This document shows, in pieces, positions 34,937-43,297 of a stretch of 49,776 nt of DNA (position 1 is the stretch's first letter; each line of letters opens with the position of its first letter). Both the position numbers and the translations under genes were made by a program. This stretch comes from Elusimicrobiota bacterium (GTDB lineage: Bacteria > Elusimicrobiota > Elusimicrobia > Elusimicrobiales > UBA9959). The notes under the pieces are model-generated. The model did not search any database. It was not told the DNA's origin and saw only the letters and a program-made list of their open reading frames with translations. The stretch is from positions 1 to 49,776 of the forward strand of contig DMES01000065.1 of assembly GCA_003450815.1 (NCBI GenBank), read 5' to 3'.

Positions 34937-35068
34937 AAACTAAATAATAGCATTTACCGAAAATTGCGATGTGATTTTCCGGAATCATTTAAACGGGCAC
35001 CCATCGCACCGGCGGGTGCATTTTCCCCTATGAAAAAGGCTTTTTTTTTGGTAAAATGATATTACGAC

Positions 35069-35794
35069 ATGTTACCCACTGACACCGGAAGAAAAGAAAA
35101 GTTGCTGGGGAATTTAACAACCATAACAAAAAGGATAAAATCCGCCTGCGAAAAGGCCTCAAGAGACGCGGCGGATGTACAGCTTTTAGCGGTAACCAAA
35201 TACGCCTCGGTTGAAGACACCCGCCTGCTTGTGGGAACCGGCCAAATCAAGCTTGCCGGAGAAAGCAGGGTGCAGGATGCAGCAAAGAAATGGATAGCCG
35301 GTCCGCTTTCGGACCTGCGTCCCCTGGTGGAGCTGCATTTTATAGGCCACCTGCAAACCAATAAAGCGGCTCTAGCGGTTGATTGTTTCAACAGCGTGGA
35401 TTGCGTAGACAGCATGAAACTTGCCATTGAGCTAAACACCCATGCGGCCAAAGCAGGGAAACAGCTTCCAATACTTATCCAGTTAAAGCTTACCGATTCA
35501 CCCTCACAGTACGGTGTTTCTGTTGAGGATGCCCCTGCTTTGCTTGAGGGAATTAGAAAACTGTCAAACCTGAGCCCCGAGGGGTATATGGCCATAGCCC
35601 CTGTATCACGCGAGCCAGAAACTTTAAGGCCTCTTTTCGCGTTTGTAAAAAAGATTTTTGACAGGGATTTTCCAGAACGGACAAATAAAGACGGGCGCCG
35701 AAACCGGCTGTCGCTAGGCATGAGCGGGGATTTTGAACAGGCCGTAGCCGAAGGAGCGACCCTTCCCCGCCTGGGCAGCCTGCTGTTCGCATAA
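35069..35794 (+). CDS. yggS: YggS-family pyridoxal-phosphate homeostasis protein
   Basis: A 241-aa single-domain TIM-barrel PLP-binding protein (PROSC/YggS). LLAVTKY carries the Schiff-base lysine (about residue 37), with ELHFIGHLQTNK, SVDCVDS, QLKLTDSPSQYG, GYMAIAP and the phosphate-binding LSLGMSGDFEQAVAEGAT (SMGMS-like) all present. It binds PLP but is not thought catalytic; it buffers PLP in the cytosol. TAAAAT sits only 11 bp before the ATG and no ribosome binding site is seen, so the mRNA may be nearly leaderless. A terminator follows. Confidence 0.95.
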   Translation: MLPTDTGRKEKLLGNLTTITKRIKSACEKASRDAADVQLLAVTKYASVEDTRLLVGTGQIKLAGESRVQDAAKKWIAGPLSDLRPLVELHFIGHLQTNKAALAVDCFNSVDCVDSMKLAIELNTHAAKAGKQLPILIQLKLTDSPSQYGVSVEDAPALLEGIRKLSNLSPEGYMAIAPVSREPETLRPLFAFVKKIFDRDFPERTNKDGRRNRLSLGMSGDFEQAVAEGATLPRLGSLLFA

Positions 35795-35828
35795 CCCAAA
35801 AAACTCAGTCGGAACTGAATTTTTTGGG
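35795..35828 (+). terminator. Terminator after yggS
   Basis: CCCAAAAAACTCAGT paired with ACTGAATTTTTTGGG with a single mismatch, T6 in the 3' arm. It starts right after the stop codon. Confidence 0.8.
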
Positions 35829-35965
35829 TCCAAGAGAATTGATTTGCTGATTGACGGAATTTTGTTTTAAACGGTAAACGCAACTCAGGCCGTCCGACGA
35901 CTAGAGCTGGAAAATTGAAGCGCTGGTTTAATACGGCACAGCCATAGGCTAGAGTGAGGTGGACA

Positions 35966-36229
35966 ATGATCGTTAAAGTCAGAGTCATACCTAATTGTGA
36001 AGACAACGAAGTGGTCTCACGGATAGGCAGCGTTCTGCGCGTAAAAATATGCGCGCCTTCAGCCGATCTGCAGATAAATCCCCTGCTAAAGGATTATCTC
36101 TCGGAGTTTTTTGAAGTTCCGCTTAAGATGGTCAACATCATACGCGGCGCCAAGGGCCGGGAAAAAACCGTGGAGATCACGGGCAAAACCGAAGAAGAAC
36201 TTAAAAACGCCCTGGATTCAATACCGTAA
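35966..36229 (+). CDS. yggU: DUF167/YggU-family protein
   Basis: An 87-aa protein with the family pattern: VKVRVIPNCEDNEV, LRVKICAPSADLQINPLLKDYLSEFF and INIIRGAKGREKTVEI-like strand (seen as VNIIRGAKGREKTVEI). YggU proteins are small alpha/beta folds of unknown function and often lie near yggS, as here. GAGG at 35956-35959 selects ATG 35966 over the in-frame GTG at 35954. Confidence 0.9.
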   Translation: MIVKVRVIPNCEDNEVVSRIGSVLRVKICAPSADLQINPLLKDYLSEFFEVPLKMVNIIRGAKGREKTVEITGKTEEELKNALDSIP

Positions 36230-36235
36230 ACAACA

Positions 36236-36319
36236 GGGTATAGGGTAGAGGGGTTAGGGTAGAGGATGCAGAAATAAGGAACTCCTTACCCTATCCCCTA
36301 CACCCCATACCCTATACCC
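36236..36319. repeat. GGGTATAGGGTA low-complexity inverted repeat
   Basis: GGGTATAGGGTA-type units (36236-36261) face an extended complementary run ending CCCTATACCC (36284-36319), separated by GCAGAAATAAGGAACT. The repeat ends 5 bases before the mtnA ATG and replaces any ribosome binding site. Confidence 0.75.
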
Positions 36320-36324
36320 TTCCC

Positions 36325-37419
36325 ATGATTCCTCCACGCCTTATTTATAAACCTGGCCGGCTGAAAATACTTGACCAGCGGCTTCTTCCACATAAAATCG
36401 CGTACATCACCGCTAGCAGCGCTGCTGAAACCGCCGCCGCCATAAAGGATATGGCCCTCAGGGGAGCGCCCCTTATCGGCTGCGCCGCCGCATACGGCAT
36501 GGTTCTGGAGCTGGAGAGACAAAAACCAGAAGACAGAAGACAGAAGTTAGAAGTTAGGAATAAGGAATTAGATTCCGCAGCGGCCGCGGCCAAAAAAACA
36601 CTTGAAACCGCTGGTATTACGCTGAAATCCGCGCGACCGACAGCCGTGGCGCTTTTTTATGCTGTGGACAGAATGTTGTCAAAAGCGGATTTATTACTTG
36701 ATAAACATCCTTTTAATTACACGCATTTTTTAGCGGCGCTCCGCGCGGAAGCCGGCCTTATAACCTCCGAAGATAAAACCGCCTGCCTGCGCATGGGCAG
36801 CTTGGGCGCAGGGCTTTTAAGGAAAAACTCGGTGGTTCTCACCCATTGCAACGCGGGCGCCCTGGCCACCATGGGCATAGGCACAGCGCTCGGCGTAATC
36901 ACCAGAGCGCACGCGCTTAAAAAAATAAAACACGCCTACTCCTCTGAAACCCGCCCCTACCTGCAGGGCGCACGCCTGACCATCTGGGAACTTGTCCGGG
37001 GCGGAGTGCCTTCAGAACTTATTACAGACAACATGGCCGCTCATATAATAAAAACCTGCGGCGTAAACGCCGTAATAGTGGGCGCCGACCGCATAGCCGC
37101 TAACGGCGACACGGCAAATAAAATAGGCACCTACGGACTGGCTGTGCTGGCCCGTTATCACGGCATTCCGTTTTATGTGATAGCGCCTACGCCTACCATA
37201 GACCTTAAACTGAAGGACGGCTCCCTTATAAAAATAGAAGAGCGCTCCTCCGACGAAGTAACTTTTATTAACGGCCGCCGAAGCGCCCCGAAAGGCGTGA
37301 AAGCGCGCCATCCGGCCTTTGATGTAACCCCCGCCGGCCTTATAACCGCCCTGGTAACTGAAAAGGGAATAATCCGCCCCGTCAACCGGAAAAATATAGC
37401 TGAACAGTTAAGCAAATAG
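36325..37419 (+). CDS. mtnA: S-methyl-5-thioribose-1-phosphate isomerase
   Basis: A 364-aa eIF2B-like isomerase of the methionine salvage pathway. It shows RGAPLIGCAAAYG, SARPTAVAL, LTHCNAGALATMG (catalytic Cys) and VGADRIAANGDTANKIGTY (catalytic Asp). Family length and order are normal, so it looks functional. Residues about 66-84, between two helices, read QKPEDRRQKLEVRNKELDS and are encoded by A/G-rich micro-repeat DNA (36518-36573, with AGAAGACAGAAGACAGAAG) like the intergenic spacers. No ribosome binding site precedes the ATG because a repeat abuts it. No other salvage gene is adjacent. Confidence 0.93.
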   Translation: MIPPRLIYKPGRLKILDQRLLPHKIAYITASSAAETAAAIKDMALRGAPLIGCAAAYGMVLELERQKPEDRRQKLEVRNKELDSAAAAAKKTLETAGITLKSARPTAVALFYAVDRMLSKADLLLDKHPFNYTHFLAALRAEAGLITSEDKTACLRMGSLGAGLLRKNSVVLTHCNAGALATMGIGTALGVITRAHALKKIKHAYSSETRPYLQGARLTIWELVRGGVPSELITDNMAAHIIKTCGVNAVIVGADRIAANGDTANKIGTYGLAVLARYHGIPFYVIAPTPTIDLKLKDGSLIKIEERSSDEVTFINGRRSAPKGVKARHPAFDVTPAGLITALVTEKGIIRPVNRKNIAEQLSK

Positions 37420-37493
37420 CAAGAAAGCGAATAGCTGCACCTATCATCATTCCCGCAATCACTTTGTAACAACTGTTTACTATCATTATCACA

Positions 37494-38531
37494 ATGGACA
37501 ACTTAGCGCACCGTTACTACGCTTACACCAGAAAAACCATCAGGGGCCCTTTCGCCCCATGCGATATCGCACAGCTTCCGGGGTTTTCAAAAAACACTTT
37601 GATCTGTCCCGAAAACGCTCTTGGCCAATGGCGCGAAGCGGGGCAGGAAAATACCTTCCAGATCTATTTTACCGCCGTAACGGGCGAACCGGTTTCCCAG
37701 GCAAAGCCAAAGCCGCCGCTTAACGCCGAACAGGCGGAAAGCAGGGCAACGCGCTCTCTTCTTGAAAAAGCCATTACAAAAAACTCCGACCTTGAAAGCG
37801 ATGTCAGAACCATGCGGCACGAATATCTCAGGGAGAAAAAACATTTTGACGAAGAAAGCCGCAAAAAAGACTCGGAAATTAAAAACCTCGTGGAAAAACT
37901 AAAGCGCTCGGTTGAAACCGCGCGCGGCATGGTTATAGAGCATCCTTCCTGGGAAACGCTTTATAAAACGCTTAAAAAGCGTTCCGAGGAAAAACTTTTT
38001 GAGGCCACGCAGGCGCTGTCCGAAAAAACCAGTGAGATCATCCGCCTTAAAAACCAGATGCAGTCCATGGTTGACAACTACGAGACGGCCAAGCGGAAAA
38101 ATTCTGAAAATGACACAAAACAAATGGCCGCCGTTGAGGGACAGCTTAAGGATTTAAAAAACCAGCTGGAAGAAAAAGAAATGGTCGTGCTTACCTTAAG
38201 CGACAATATAACTTCGCTGCTGGGCAAAAACGAAGAATTCCAGCATATCATGCTGGATGAAAGGCGTGACTACGAGGAACAAAGCAAAAAATTCTGCGAA
38301 GAAATAGGCGAACTGAGAAGCGAACTGAACTGGAAAAACCATGAAAGCAGACAAATCAGCGCGGATCTGGCCGACACGCTTCGGCGCCTGAAAGAATTTG
38401 AAGCGAATGAAAACACTAAAACTATGGAACAGCAGGAACTCTACGCTATTCTCCATTCAAAAATAAAGCTTTTGAGCGGCTACTTTGAAAACCTGGAATC
38501 CCGGGTAAAATACGCTTTCAAAAAAGCGTAA
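37494..38531 (+). CDS. GYF-like domain plus long coiled coil, 345 aa
   Basis: The N-terminus (YYAYTRKTIRGPFAPCDIAQLPG ... LICPENALGQWREAG, seen in two segments) fits a GYF_2-type domain in which a Gly-Pro-Phe turn and a Trp bind proline-rich or internal peptides. Residues about 80-330 are nearly continuous heptad-like, charged coiled coil. There is no signal peptide or membrane helix. It lies upstream of the TolQ/TolR-like genes and may be a cytosolic scaffold. Function is not assigned. Confidence 0.8.
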   Translation: MDNLAHRYYAYTRKTIRGPFAPCDIAQLPGFSKNTLICPENALGQWREAGQENTFQIYFTAVTGEPVSQAKPKPPLNAEQAESRATRSLLEKAITKNSDLESDVRTMRHEYLREKKHFDEESRKKDSEIKNLVEKLKRSVETARGMVIEHPSWETLYKTLKKRSEEKLFEATQALSEKTSEIIRLKNQMQSMVDNYETAKRKNSENDTKQMAAVEGQLKDLKNQLEEKEMVVLTLSDNITSLLGKNEEFQHIMLDERRDYEEQSKKFCEEIGELRSELNWKNHESRQISADLADTLRRLKEFEANENTKTMEQQELYAILHSKIKLLSGYFENLESRVKYAFKKA

Positions 38532-38625
38532 AAATCCTTTACACTTCCTGAATTTTCCGCCGGACATCCCGACGCCCTCCAAATTGCTATAATTGATAAA
38601 TATTAAGACGGCAACGGAGCCTATA

Positions 38626-39255
38626 ATGACTATAACCTTTAAACAGCTTATTTCCGCAGGCGGCCCCATACTTTTTATCCTCATGGGGCTTTCTATCTAT
38701 TCCATAGCTCTCATCTGGGAACGCTGGACAACTTACAACAGGGCTTTCAAGGGCATGAACGATCTTCTGCGTAAAGTCCACGCCCTGCTTAAAACCGGAG
38801 AGATAAGACAGATAACGGAACTTTGCGTAAAATCGAAAACCCCGGCGGGCGACATAATTTACAAGGTTATCTCACATTACGGCACCGCGCTTGAAAAGCG
38901 GGAATTGGCGGAGAAAGCCGTGGAATGGCAGGCCTCGCGCCTTAATAGAAGTCTGACGGCGCTGGCCACAATAGGCAGCATCAGCCCCTTTGTGGGGCTT
39001 TTCGGCACGGTGCTGGGTGTGATGAGGGCTTTCAGGGACCTGTCTATGTACGCAGGCGCCGGCCCCTCGGTAGTGGCAAGCGGCATAGCCGAGGCCCTTG
39101 TAAACACGGCGGCTGGACTTTTTGTGGCCATCCCCGCGGTGGTCGCTTATAATTACTTTACGCACAAATCAAACGATTTCGCCAGCGAACTGAACTGGGC
39201 GGCGGAGCAGATAATAGACAAATCTTCTTCCGGTGATTTCAGCAATATAGTTTAA
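38626..39255 (+). CDS. TolQ/ExbB/MotA-family proton channel subunit
   Basis: A 209-aa inner-membrane protein with three membrane helices: near the N-terminus (GGPILFILMGLSIYSIALIW), and two in the C-terminal half (LATIGSISPFVGLFGTVLGVMRAF and IAEALVNTAAGLFVAIPAVVAYN, described here in parts). GLFGTVLGV and TAAGLFVAIPAV are the conserved proton-channel segments. With the ExbD/TolR partner it uses the proton motive force to drive an outer-membrane-spanning protein. GGAG six bases upstream favours ATG 38626 over an earlier TTG. It starts the three-gene TolQ-TolR-TonB-like set. Confidence 0.93.
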   Translation: MTITFKQLISAGGPILFILMGLSIYSIALIWERWTTYNRAFKGMNDLLRKVHALLKTGEIRQITELCVKSKTPAGDIIYKVISHYGTALEKRELAEKAVEWQASRLNRSLTALATIGSISPFVGLFGTVLGVMRAFRDLSMYAGAGPSVVASGIAEALVNTAAGLFVAIPAVVAYNYFTHKSNDFASELNWAAEQIIDKSSSGDFSNIV

Positions 39256-39262
39256 AAACACC

Positions 39263-39676
39263 ATGCGCGTACACAACCTTAAAAGAGGCGTAATGGCGGA
39301 CATCAACATGATTCCGCTGATAGATGTTTCCCTTATTTTGCTTATTATTTTTATGGTTATTACGCCTTTCCTGGTGCAGTCGCAGATTCAGGTAAATCTC
39401 CCTAAGGCCTCCTCCGGAACAAAAGGCGGCGAAGACAACGTGCTTAAAGTGCAGCTGGCGGCCGACGGCATGGTAACCGTTGAAGGCAAACCCGTAAAAT
39501 TTCATAACCTTGAAAAAGAACTTATTTTACGCCTGTCAAAGTCCTTCACTAAAACAGTTCTGGTGGAGGCGGATAGAACCGTTGAGATAGAAAGGGTGGT
39601 TTTTGTGCTGGATGCGGCAAAAAAGCTGGGCGCCGGCAAAGTAGGCATAGCCGTAAAGCCCGACGACGGAAAGTAA
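39263..39676 (+). CDS. ExbD/TolR-family protein
   Basis: A 137-aa protein with one N-terminal membrane helix. DINMIPLIDVSLILLIIFMV contains the essential Asp of the ExbD/TolR proton path (about residue 21), followed by a periplasmic domain with VNLPKASSG and the VLVEADRTVEIERVVFVLDAAKKLG dimerisation region. It lies 7 bp after the TolQ-like gene and is its obligate partner. Confidence 0.93.
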   Translation: MRVHNLKRGVMADINMIPLIDVSLILLIIFMVITPFLVQSQIQVNLPKASSGTKGGEDNVLKVQLAADGMVTVEGKPVKFHNLEKELILRLSKSFTKTVLVEADRTVEIERVVFVLDAAKKLGAGKVGIAVKPDDGK

Positions 39677-39846
39677 GCCCGGTCACAAGTCTCAAGGCCG
39701 TTTGTTGGCCATAGGCCCTGATACGGCACTGCCAAAGGCTTGTCACAGGTCACAAGTGAGAGAGAACGGATAGCGATAAACACCTGACAATTGCGTTGTT
39801 CTATGTTCTATTCGCTATTCGCTATTCCCTATTCGCTGCCCCTGTT
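39677..39846. repeat. Micro-repeat spacer before the TonB-like gene
   Basis: Contains GGTCACAAGT (39681-39690), CAGGTCACAAGT (39746-39757, exact match to 24264-24275), a GGCC-rich hairpin and TTCGCTATTCGCTATTCCCTATTCGCTG (39811-39838, given as 5-8 base units). An open frame runs through it into the next gene, but it is repeat, not coding. Confidence 0.6.
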
Positions 39847-40476
39847 ATGCGTCAATACCTGCTTTATTCATCCTACACCCACTTCGCGCTGCTTGTATGC
39901 GTAATGTTTGTTGCCCGCAGCTCTTTTTCAATTAAAAAATCCGAACCCTACTACATTGACTTTATAGGCGGCTCAAAGATCATAACTATGGAAACAGCGA
40001 CTCTGAAAGAGAAAGCGCAGAAAAACGCGTCTTCCACCCGTGAAAAAGACAAGGCGGCGGACACTGAAGATTTTTCCTCATCAAAAGCTCTGCGCAAGCC
40101 CAGCGTGTTAAACGGCAGCGAAAAGCTTTTTGAAGAAGCAATCAAGCCGGTCCCCGAAGCGGAAACCGGCTCCATGCTGGTTACAGACACCTCCAACTTT
40201 CCGTACCCCTGGTACATAACGCAGGTACGGGAAGCCTTATGGAATGCCTGGTCCACTAAAATGCCTTCCGGCGGCGCTCTTAAATGCACTATAAAATTTG
40301 ATATTCTCCGCGACGGTACGATAAAAAGCATTGCCACTGAAAAGTCCTCCGGAAACCGCCTTTTTGACTCTGCCGCGCAGAGCTCAGTGGAAAGTGCTGA
40401 TCCGTTCCCTTCGCTGCCGGAGGATTTTCACGAGGAAAGTCTTAGCGTGCATGTAGAGTTTAAAGCTATGCGATAA
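39847..40476 (+). CDS. TonB/TolA-like energy-transducing protein
   Basis: A 209-aa protein: short cytoplasmic N-terminus, one membrane helix (about 10-28), a charged periplasmic linker (about 40-115) and a C-terminal TonB-type domain (about 125-209; PYPWYITQVREALWNAW, IKFDILRDGTIKSIATEKSSG and FDSAAQSSVESADPFPSLPEDF). It would link the TolQ/ExbD motor to the outer membrane. ATG 39847 is chosen because residues encoded upstream come from a repeat. No SD is evident. Confidence 0.85.
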   Translation: MRQYLLYSSYTHFALLVCVMFVARSSFSIKKSEPYYIDFIGGSKIITMETATLKEKAQKNASSTREKDKAADTEDFSSSKALRKPSVLNGSEKLFEEAIKPVPEAETGSMLVTDTSNFPYPWYITQVREALWNAWSTKMPSGGALKCTIKFDILRDGTIKSIATEKSSGNRLFDSAAQSSVESADPFPSLPEDFHEESLSVHVEFKAMR

Positions 40477-40478
40477 TT

Positions 40479-40889
40479 ATGATCGTAAGATTATTTTTCA
40501 TATTATTCACTCATGTCGTTTTTCTGGTATCCTACCCGCATACGGGCTACATGGGCCCGTATTATTTGTGGATTTCAGCTTTGCTCTGGTGCGGCTTTTT
40601 TGTATTTCTCAGAGCGAATGTGTTTTTAACCGCTGTGGTAGGGGCTATTTTCGGGGAACTGGTGACAATTCTTTTTTTTACAGCTCTTTTTTTTACCCTC
40701 GCTTCTACAATGCCCCAAAACGATCATCTCTCGGTACTTGAAAAGATGAAAAGAGGCGTTTTCCCCGACAGGATCACCGTTTACGAGGGCCTGCTTCGCG
40801 TGGGGGTGCAGTGCGACACCCTGCTGAAAAAAAGTTCGGATGATTTTGACACGGGAGTAAAACGCACCATTAAAGAGATGAAAAAATGA
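40479..40889 (+). CDS. Small membrane protein of unknown function, 136 aa
   Basis: Three hydrophobic segments fill residues about 4-75, followed by a mixed, Lys-rich soluble tail (about 80-136). No family recognised. It starts 2 bp after the TonB-like gene and overlaps the epimerase start by ATGA, so it is cotranscribed with both. Confidence 0.75.
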   Translation: MIVRLFFILFTHVVFLVSYPHTGYMGPYYLWISALLWCGFFVFLRANVFLTAVVGAIFGELVTILFFTALFFTLASTMPQNDHLSVLEKMKRGVFPDRITVYEGLLRVGVQCDTLLKKSSDDFDTGVKRTIKEMKK

Positions 40890-41839
40890 AAATAATCGCG
40901 ATAACGGGCGGAACCGGGTTTGTGGGCGGGGCGCTGGCAAGGGCCGCCCTTACGCGCGGTTACACTCCGCGTATCCTTACCCGGAAAAACCCTTCACAGC
41001 CGCTTAAAGGCGCGCAATACCGCCTGGTTGATTTCGCTGACAAAAAAACCCTTGCCGACGCGCTGGACGGGGCGCTTTACGTCGTCCACCTCGCGGCCGC
41101 CCTGTTCTGCCGCTCACAAGAAGAATTTGAAAGCGCCAACGCCTCCGGCACGGCCAATATGGTTGCTGCCTGCGACAAAACACTCTCCCTGAAAAAATTG
41201 ATCTACCTCTCAAGCCTGGCCGCCGGGGGCCCTTCAAATGACCCCTCAAAACCCCGTTCGGAACCGGATAGCGACGCCCCAGTTTCCTTTTACGGCAAAA
41301 GCAAACTGGGGGGGGAAATAGCCGTTAAAACGCTGCAAAATATTCCCTATGTCATACTGCGCCCGCCCATCATTTACGGAAAAAACGACTCAGGAACTCC
41401 TTCGCAAATGGCTTCCTGGGTAAAAAAAGGCATTATGGCTAACGCGGGTTCAGGAAATGCCATGTTCAGCTTTGTTTACCTTGACGATCTGGTAAACGCG
41501 CTTTTTAAAGCCCTTGAGACCGATAACTTATCCGGCAAAACCTATTATGTCTGCGAAAATACAACTTACCACTGGAAACAATTCATAACCATGCTGGCCG
41601 AAGCAATGGGCGTTAAAATGCCCATAATGCTTACCCTGCCGCCTAAGGCCATGTACTACGCCGGCTGGCTTTATGAGATTCTCTCAAAATTAACCGGAGC
41701 CCAACCGGTTTTCAACCGCGACAAAGCGCGCGAGGGCTCCGCCCCCAATTGGACCGCCTCCAGCGCCGCCTGGGAAAAAGACGCCGGCTGGCAGGGCTGG
41801 ACCTCCCTTGAAGAAGGCATAAAAAAGACTTTCAGTTAA
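40886..41839 (+). CDS. NAD(P)-dependent epimerase/dehydratase (extended SDR)
   Basis: A 317-aa Rossmann-fold enzyme. ITGGTGFVGGAL is the dinucleotide-binding loop, YLSSLAA supplies the catalytic Ser, and SFYGKSKLGGE the Tyr-x3-Lys pair. ILRPPIIYG is a standard downstream marker. It probably acts on a nucleotide sugar or a similar alcohol; the exact substrate is open. It is the last gene of the TonB-like run. Confidence 0.88.
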   Translation: MKIIAITGGTGFVGGALARAALTRGYTPRILTRKNPSQPLKGAQYRLVDFADKKTLADALDGALYVVHLAAALFCRSQEEFESANASGTANMVAACDKTLSLKKLIYLSSLAAGGPSNDPSKPRSEPDSDAPVSFYGKSKLGGEIAVKTLQNIPYVILRPPIIYGKNDSGTPSQMASWVKKGIMANAGSGNAMFSFVYLDDLVNALFKALETDNLSGKTYYVCENTTYHWKQFITMLAEAMGVKMPIMLTLPPKAMYYAGWLYEILSKLTGAQPVFNRDKAREGSAPNWTASSAAWEKDAGWQGWTSLEEGIKKTFS

Positions 41840-41858
41840 AATAAAGGAGCACATCCCA

Positions 41859-42383
41859 ATGGCCACAACAATTTCACCCCAGGCGCTAGCCCAAATGCGC
41901 GCCGCCGGCGCGCATTTTGACCTGATAGACGTCCGCACCCCGGCCGAATTTGAAGAGGTGCATATCGACTTCGCAAAAAATATCCCGCTGGACCGCCTTG
42001 ATCCGCCTACGATTCTGGCCTCGCGCGTTTCAGGTTCCGGGCCGCTGTATGTTATCTGTCAATCCGGGATGCGTGCCGGGCAGGCCTGCAAAAAACTTGT
42101 CGAGACCGGGCTTGAAACCATAAATATTGAAGGCGGCACAGCAGCCTGGGTTGCGGCCGGGTTGCCGGTTGTGCGCGGACACAGGAAGGTGATATCGCTT
42201 GAGCGCCAGGTACGCATTACCGCCGGCACTCTGGTGGCAACAGGAACGGCGCTAGGGTATTTTGTGAACCCGGCGTGGCTGGCCCTGTCAGGCTTTGTCG
42301 GATTGGGCCTGATGTTCGCGGGAATAACCGACACCTGCACCATGGCAATGATCCTCTCAAAAATGTCCTGGAATCAGGAATAA
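41859..42383 (+). CDS. YgaP-like rhodanese with membrane hairpin
   Basis: A 174-aa protein, the same length as E. coli YgaP. Rhodanese domain (about 1-110) with VRTPAEFEEVHI and the active-site loop VICQSGMRAGQA, whose Cys forms a persulfide. The C-terminal DUF2892 region (about 115-170) has two membrane helices. It would transfer sulfane sulfur at the inner-membrane face. AAGGAG precedes the start. Confidence 0.92.
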   Translation: MATTISPQALAQMRAAGAHFDLIDVRTPAEFEEVHIDFAKNIPLDRLDPPTILASRVSGSGPLYVICQSGMRAGQACKKLVETGLETINIEGGTAAWVAAGLPVVRGHRKVISLERQVRITAGTLVATGTALGYFVNPAWLALSGFVGLGLMFAGITDTCTMAMILSKMSWNQE

Positions 42384-42466
42384 CTCTATTTAAAATATCC
42401 AGCGAAATTTCAGCCGGATATTTTAAATCAATAGTGGCTGACCCCATTTCTGCTGGAACTAAAATT

Positions 42467-43177
42467 ATGTCAACAGATACTGTAATGCGTCTTGCGGATT
42501 TCCTGAATAGCTGGGGATGGATTTCTATTCCTTTTGCGATCCTTATTTTTTTCGGCCCGGGAATATTTAGGCCTAAAAGAATGGCCCAAATAGCTTCAAA
42601 ATTAGGTTTTGTTTACTGGCGTAAGGCCAGCCCGGAAAATAATAAAACGATAGGAATGGTATCTGTTGCTTTCCCCCATATATTCCAGCTGGGATCTTTA
42701 ACAATGTCTCAATACTGCAATGTCATGGAAGGGAATCTGGACAACCACGAAATTGCAGTTTTTGATTATTCAATTTGCAGAAGATATGATACTAATTCCA
42801 TGGGGATAACAGTCACCTGCGTCGCCATTAAGCTTGACGGCCCATTACCGGCTTTTAAACTTAAACCCAAAGGATTGAGAACTATTTTTGAATCTCTCGG
42901 TAGAAGTCTGCCTCAGGAAATTATATTTGAAAATTACCCTGAATTCAGCAAAAGATATAAATTATCCGCAGAAGATGTTGAAGTACGCAGTCTCTTCTCT
43001 GTGGAAGTATTAGAATGGTTTAAGTCTAATCCCGAGAAATGGTTTATAGATGTTTCAGGTAACTTTATGCTGCTTCGTAAGCATGCTCCCTGGGGATTCG
43101 ACTACATGAACCCACCACGAAGTATTGCCGACACGCTTCATCAGGCACATTCAATTTGGACATTGTTCAGAAAATAA
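42467..43177 (+). CDS. Hypothetical membrane-anchored protein, 236 aa
   Basis: One N-terminal membrane helix (WISIPFAILIFFGPGIF), then a soluble domain with a two-beta-strand feel and no motif I recognise. The frame is open well upstream inside the rhodanese gene, but ATG 42467 gives a clean N-terminus; GTG 42434 is an alternative. Its A/T-rich codons differ from the neighbours, which may indicate recent acquisition. Confidence 0.7.
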   Translation: MSTDTVMRLADFLNSWGWISIPFAILIFFGPGIFRPKRMAQIASKLGFVYWRKASPENNKTIGMVSVAFPHIFQLGSLTMSQYCNVMEGNLDNHEIAVFDYSICRRYDTNSMGITVTCVAIKLDGPLPAFKLKPKGLRTIFESLGRSLPQEIIFENYPEFSKRYKLSAEDVEVRSLFSVEVLEWFKSNPEKWFIDVSGNFMLLRKHAPWGFDYMNPPRSIADTLHQAHSIWTLFRK

Positions 43178-43201
43178 TTCAAAAAAATCAGGCGCAAAGA
43201 G

Positions 43202-43240
43202 AAAAGGTTCCAGGCACCTCGTATATACGGAGTACCTCCC
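43202..43240. repeat. AAAAGGTTCCAGGCACCTC repeat, left of the radical SAM pair
   Basis: The 19-mer at 43202-43220 is 17/19 identical to that at 45508-45526, same orientation. It is followed by a small hairpin around GTATATAC. This resembles REP/RAYT-type sequences. Confidence 0.65.
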
Positions 43241-43297
43241 GGGCAACTTGCTAGAATATATCCTGCCGCGCAGCCTGCTTGGTAAGAACCGGGAACA

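Noticed and set aside
39796..39846. Extended N-terminus for the TonB-like protein
   Set aside because: The extra residues are encoded by TTCGCTATT micro-repeats; the membrane anchor begins properly at ATG 39847.
42275..42466. N-terminal extension of the 236-aa hypothetical into the rhodanese gene
   Set aside because: It would overlap the conserved C-terminus of the rhodanese by over 100 bp; this is a shadow frame.
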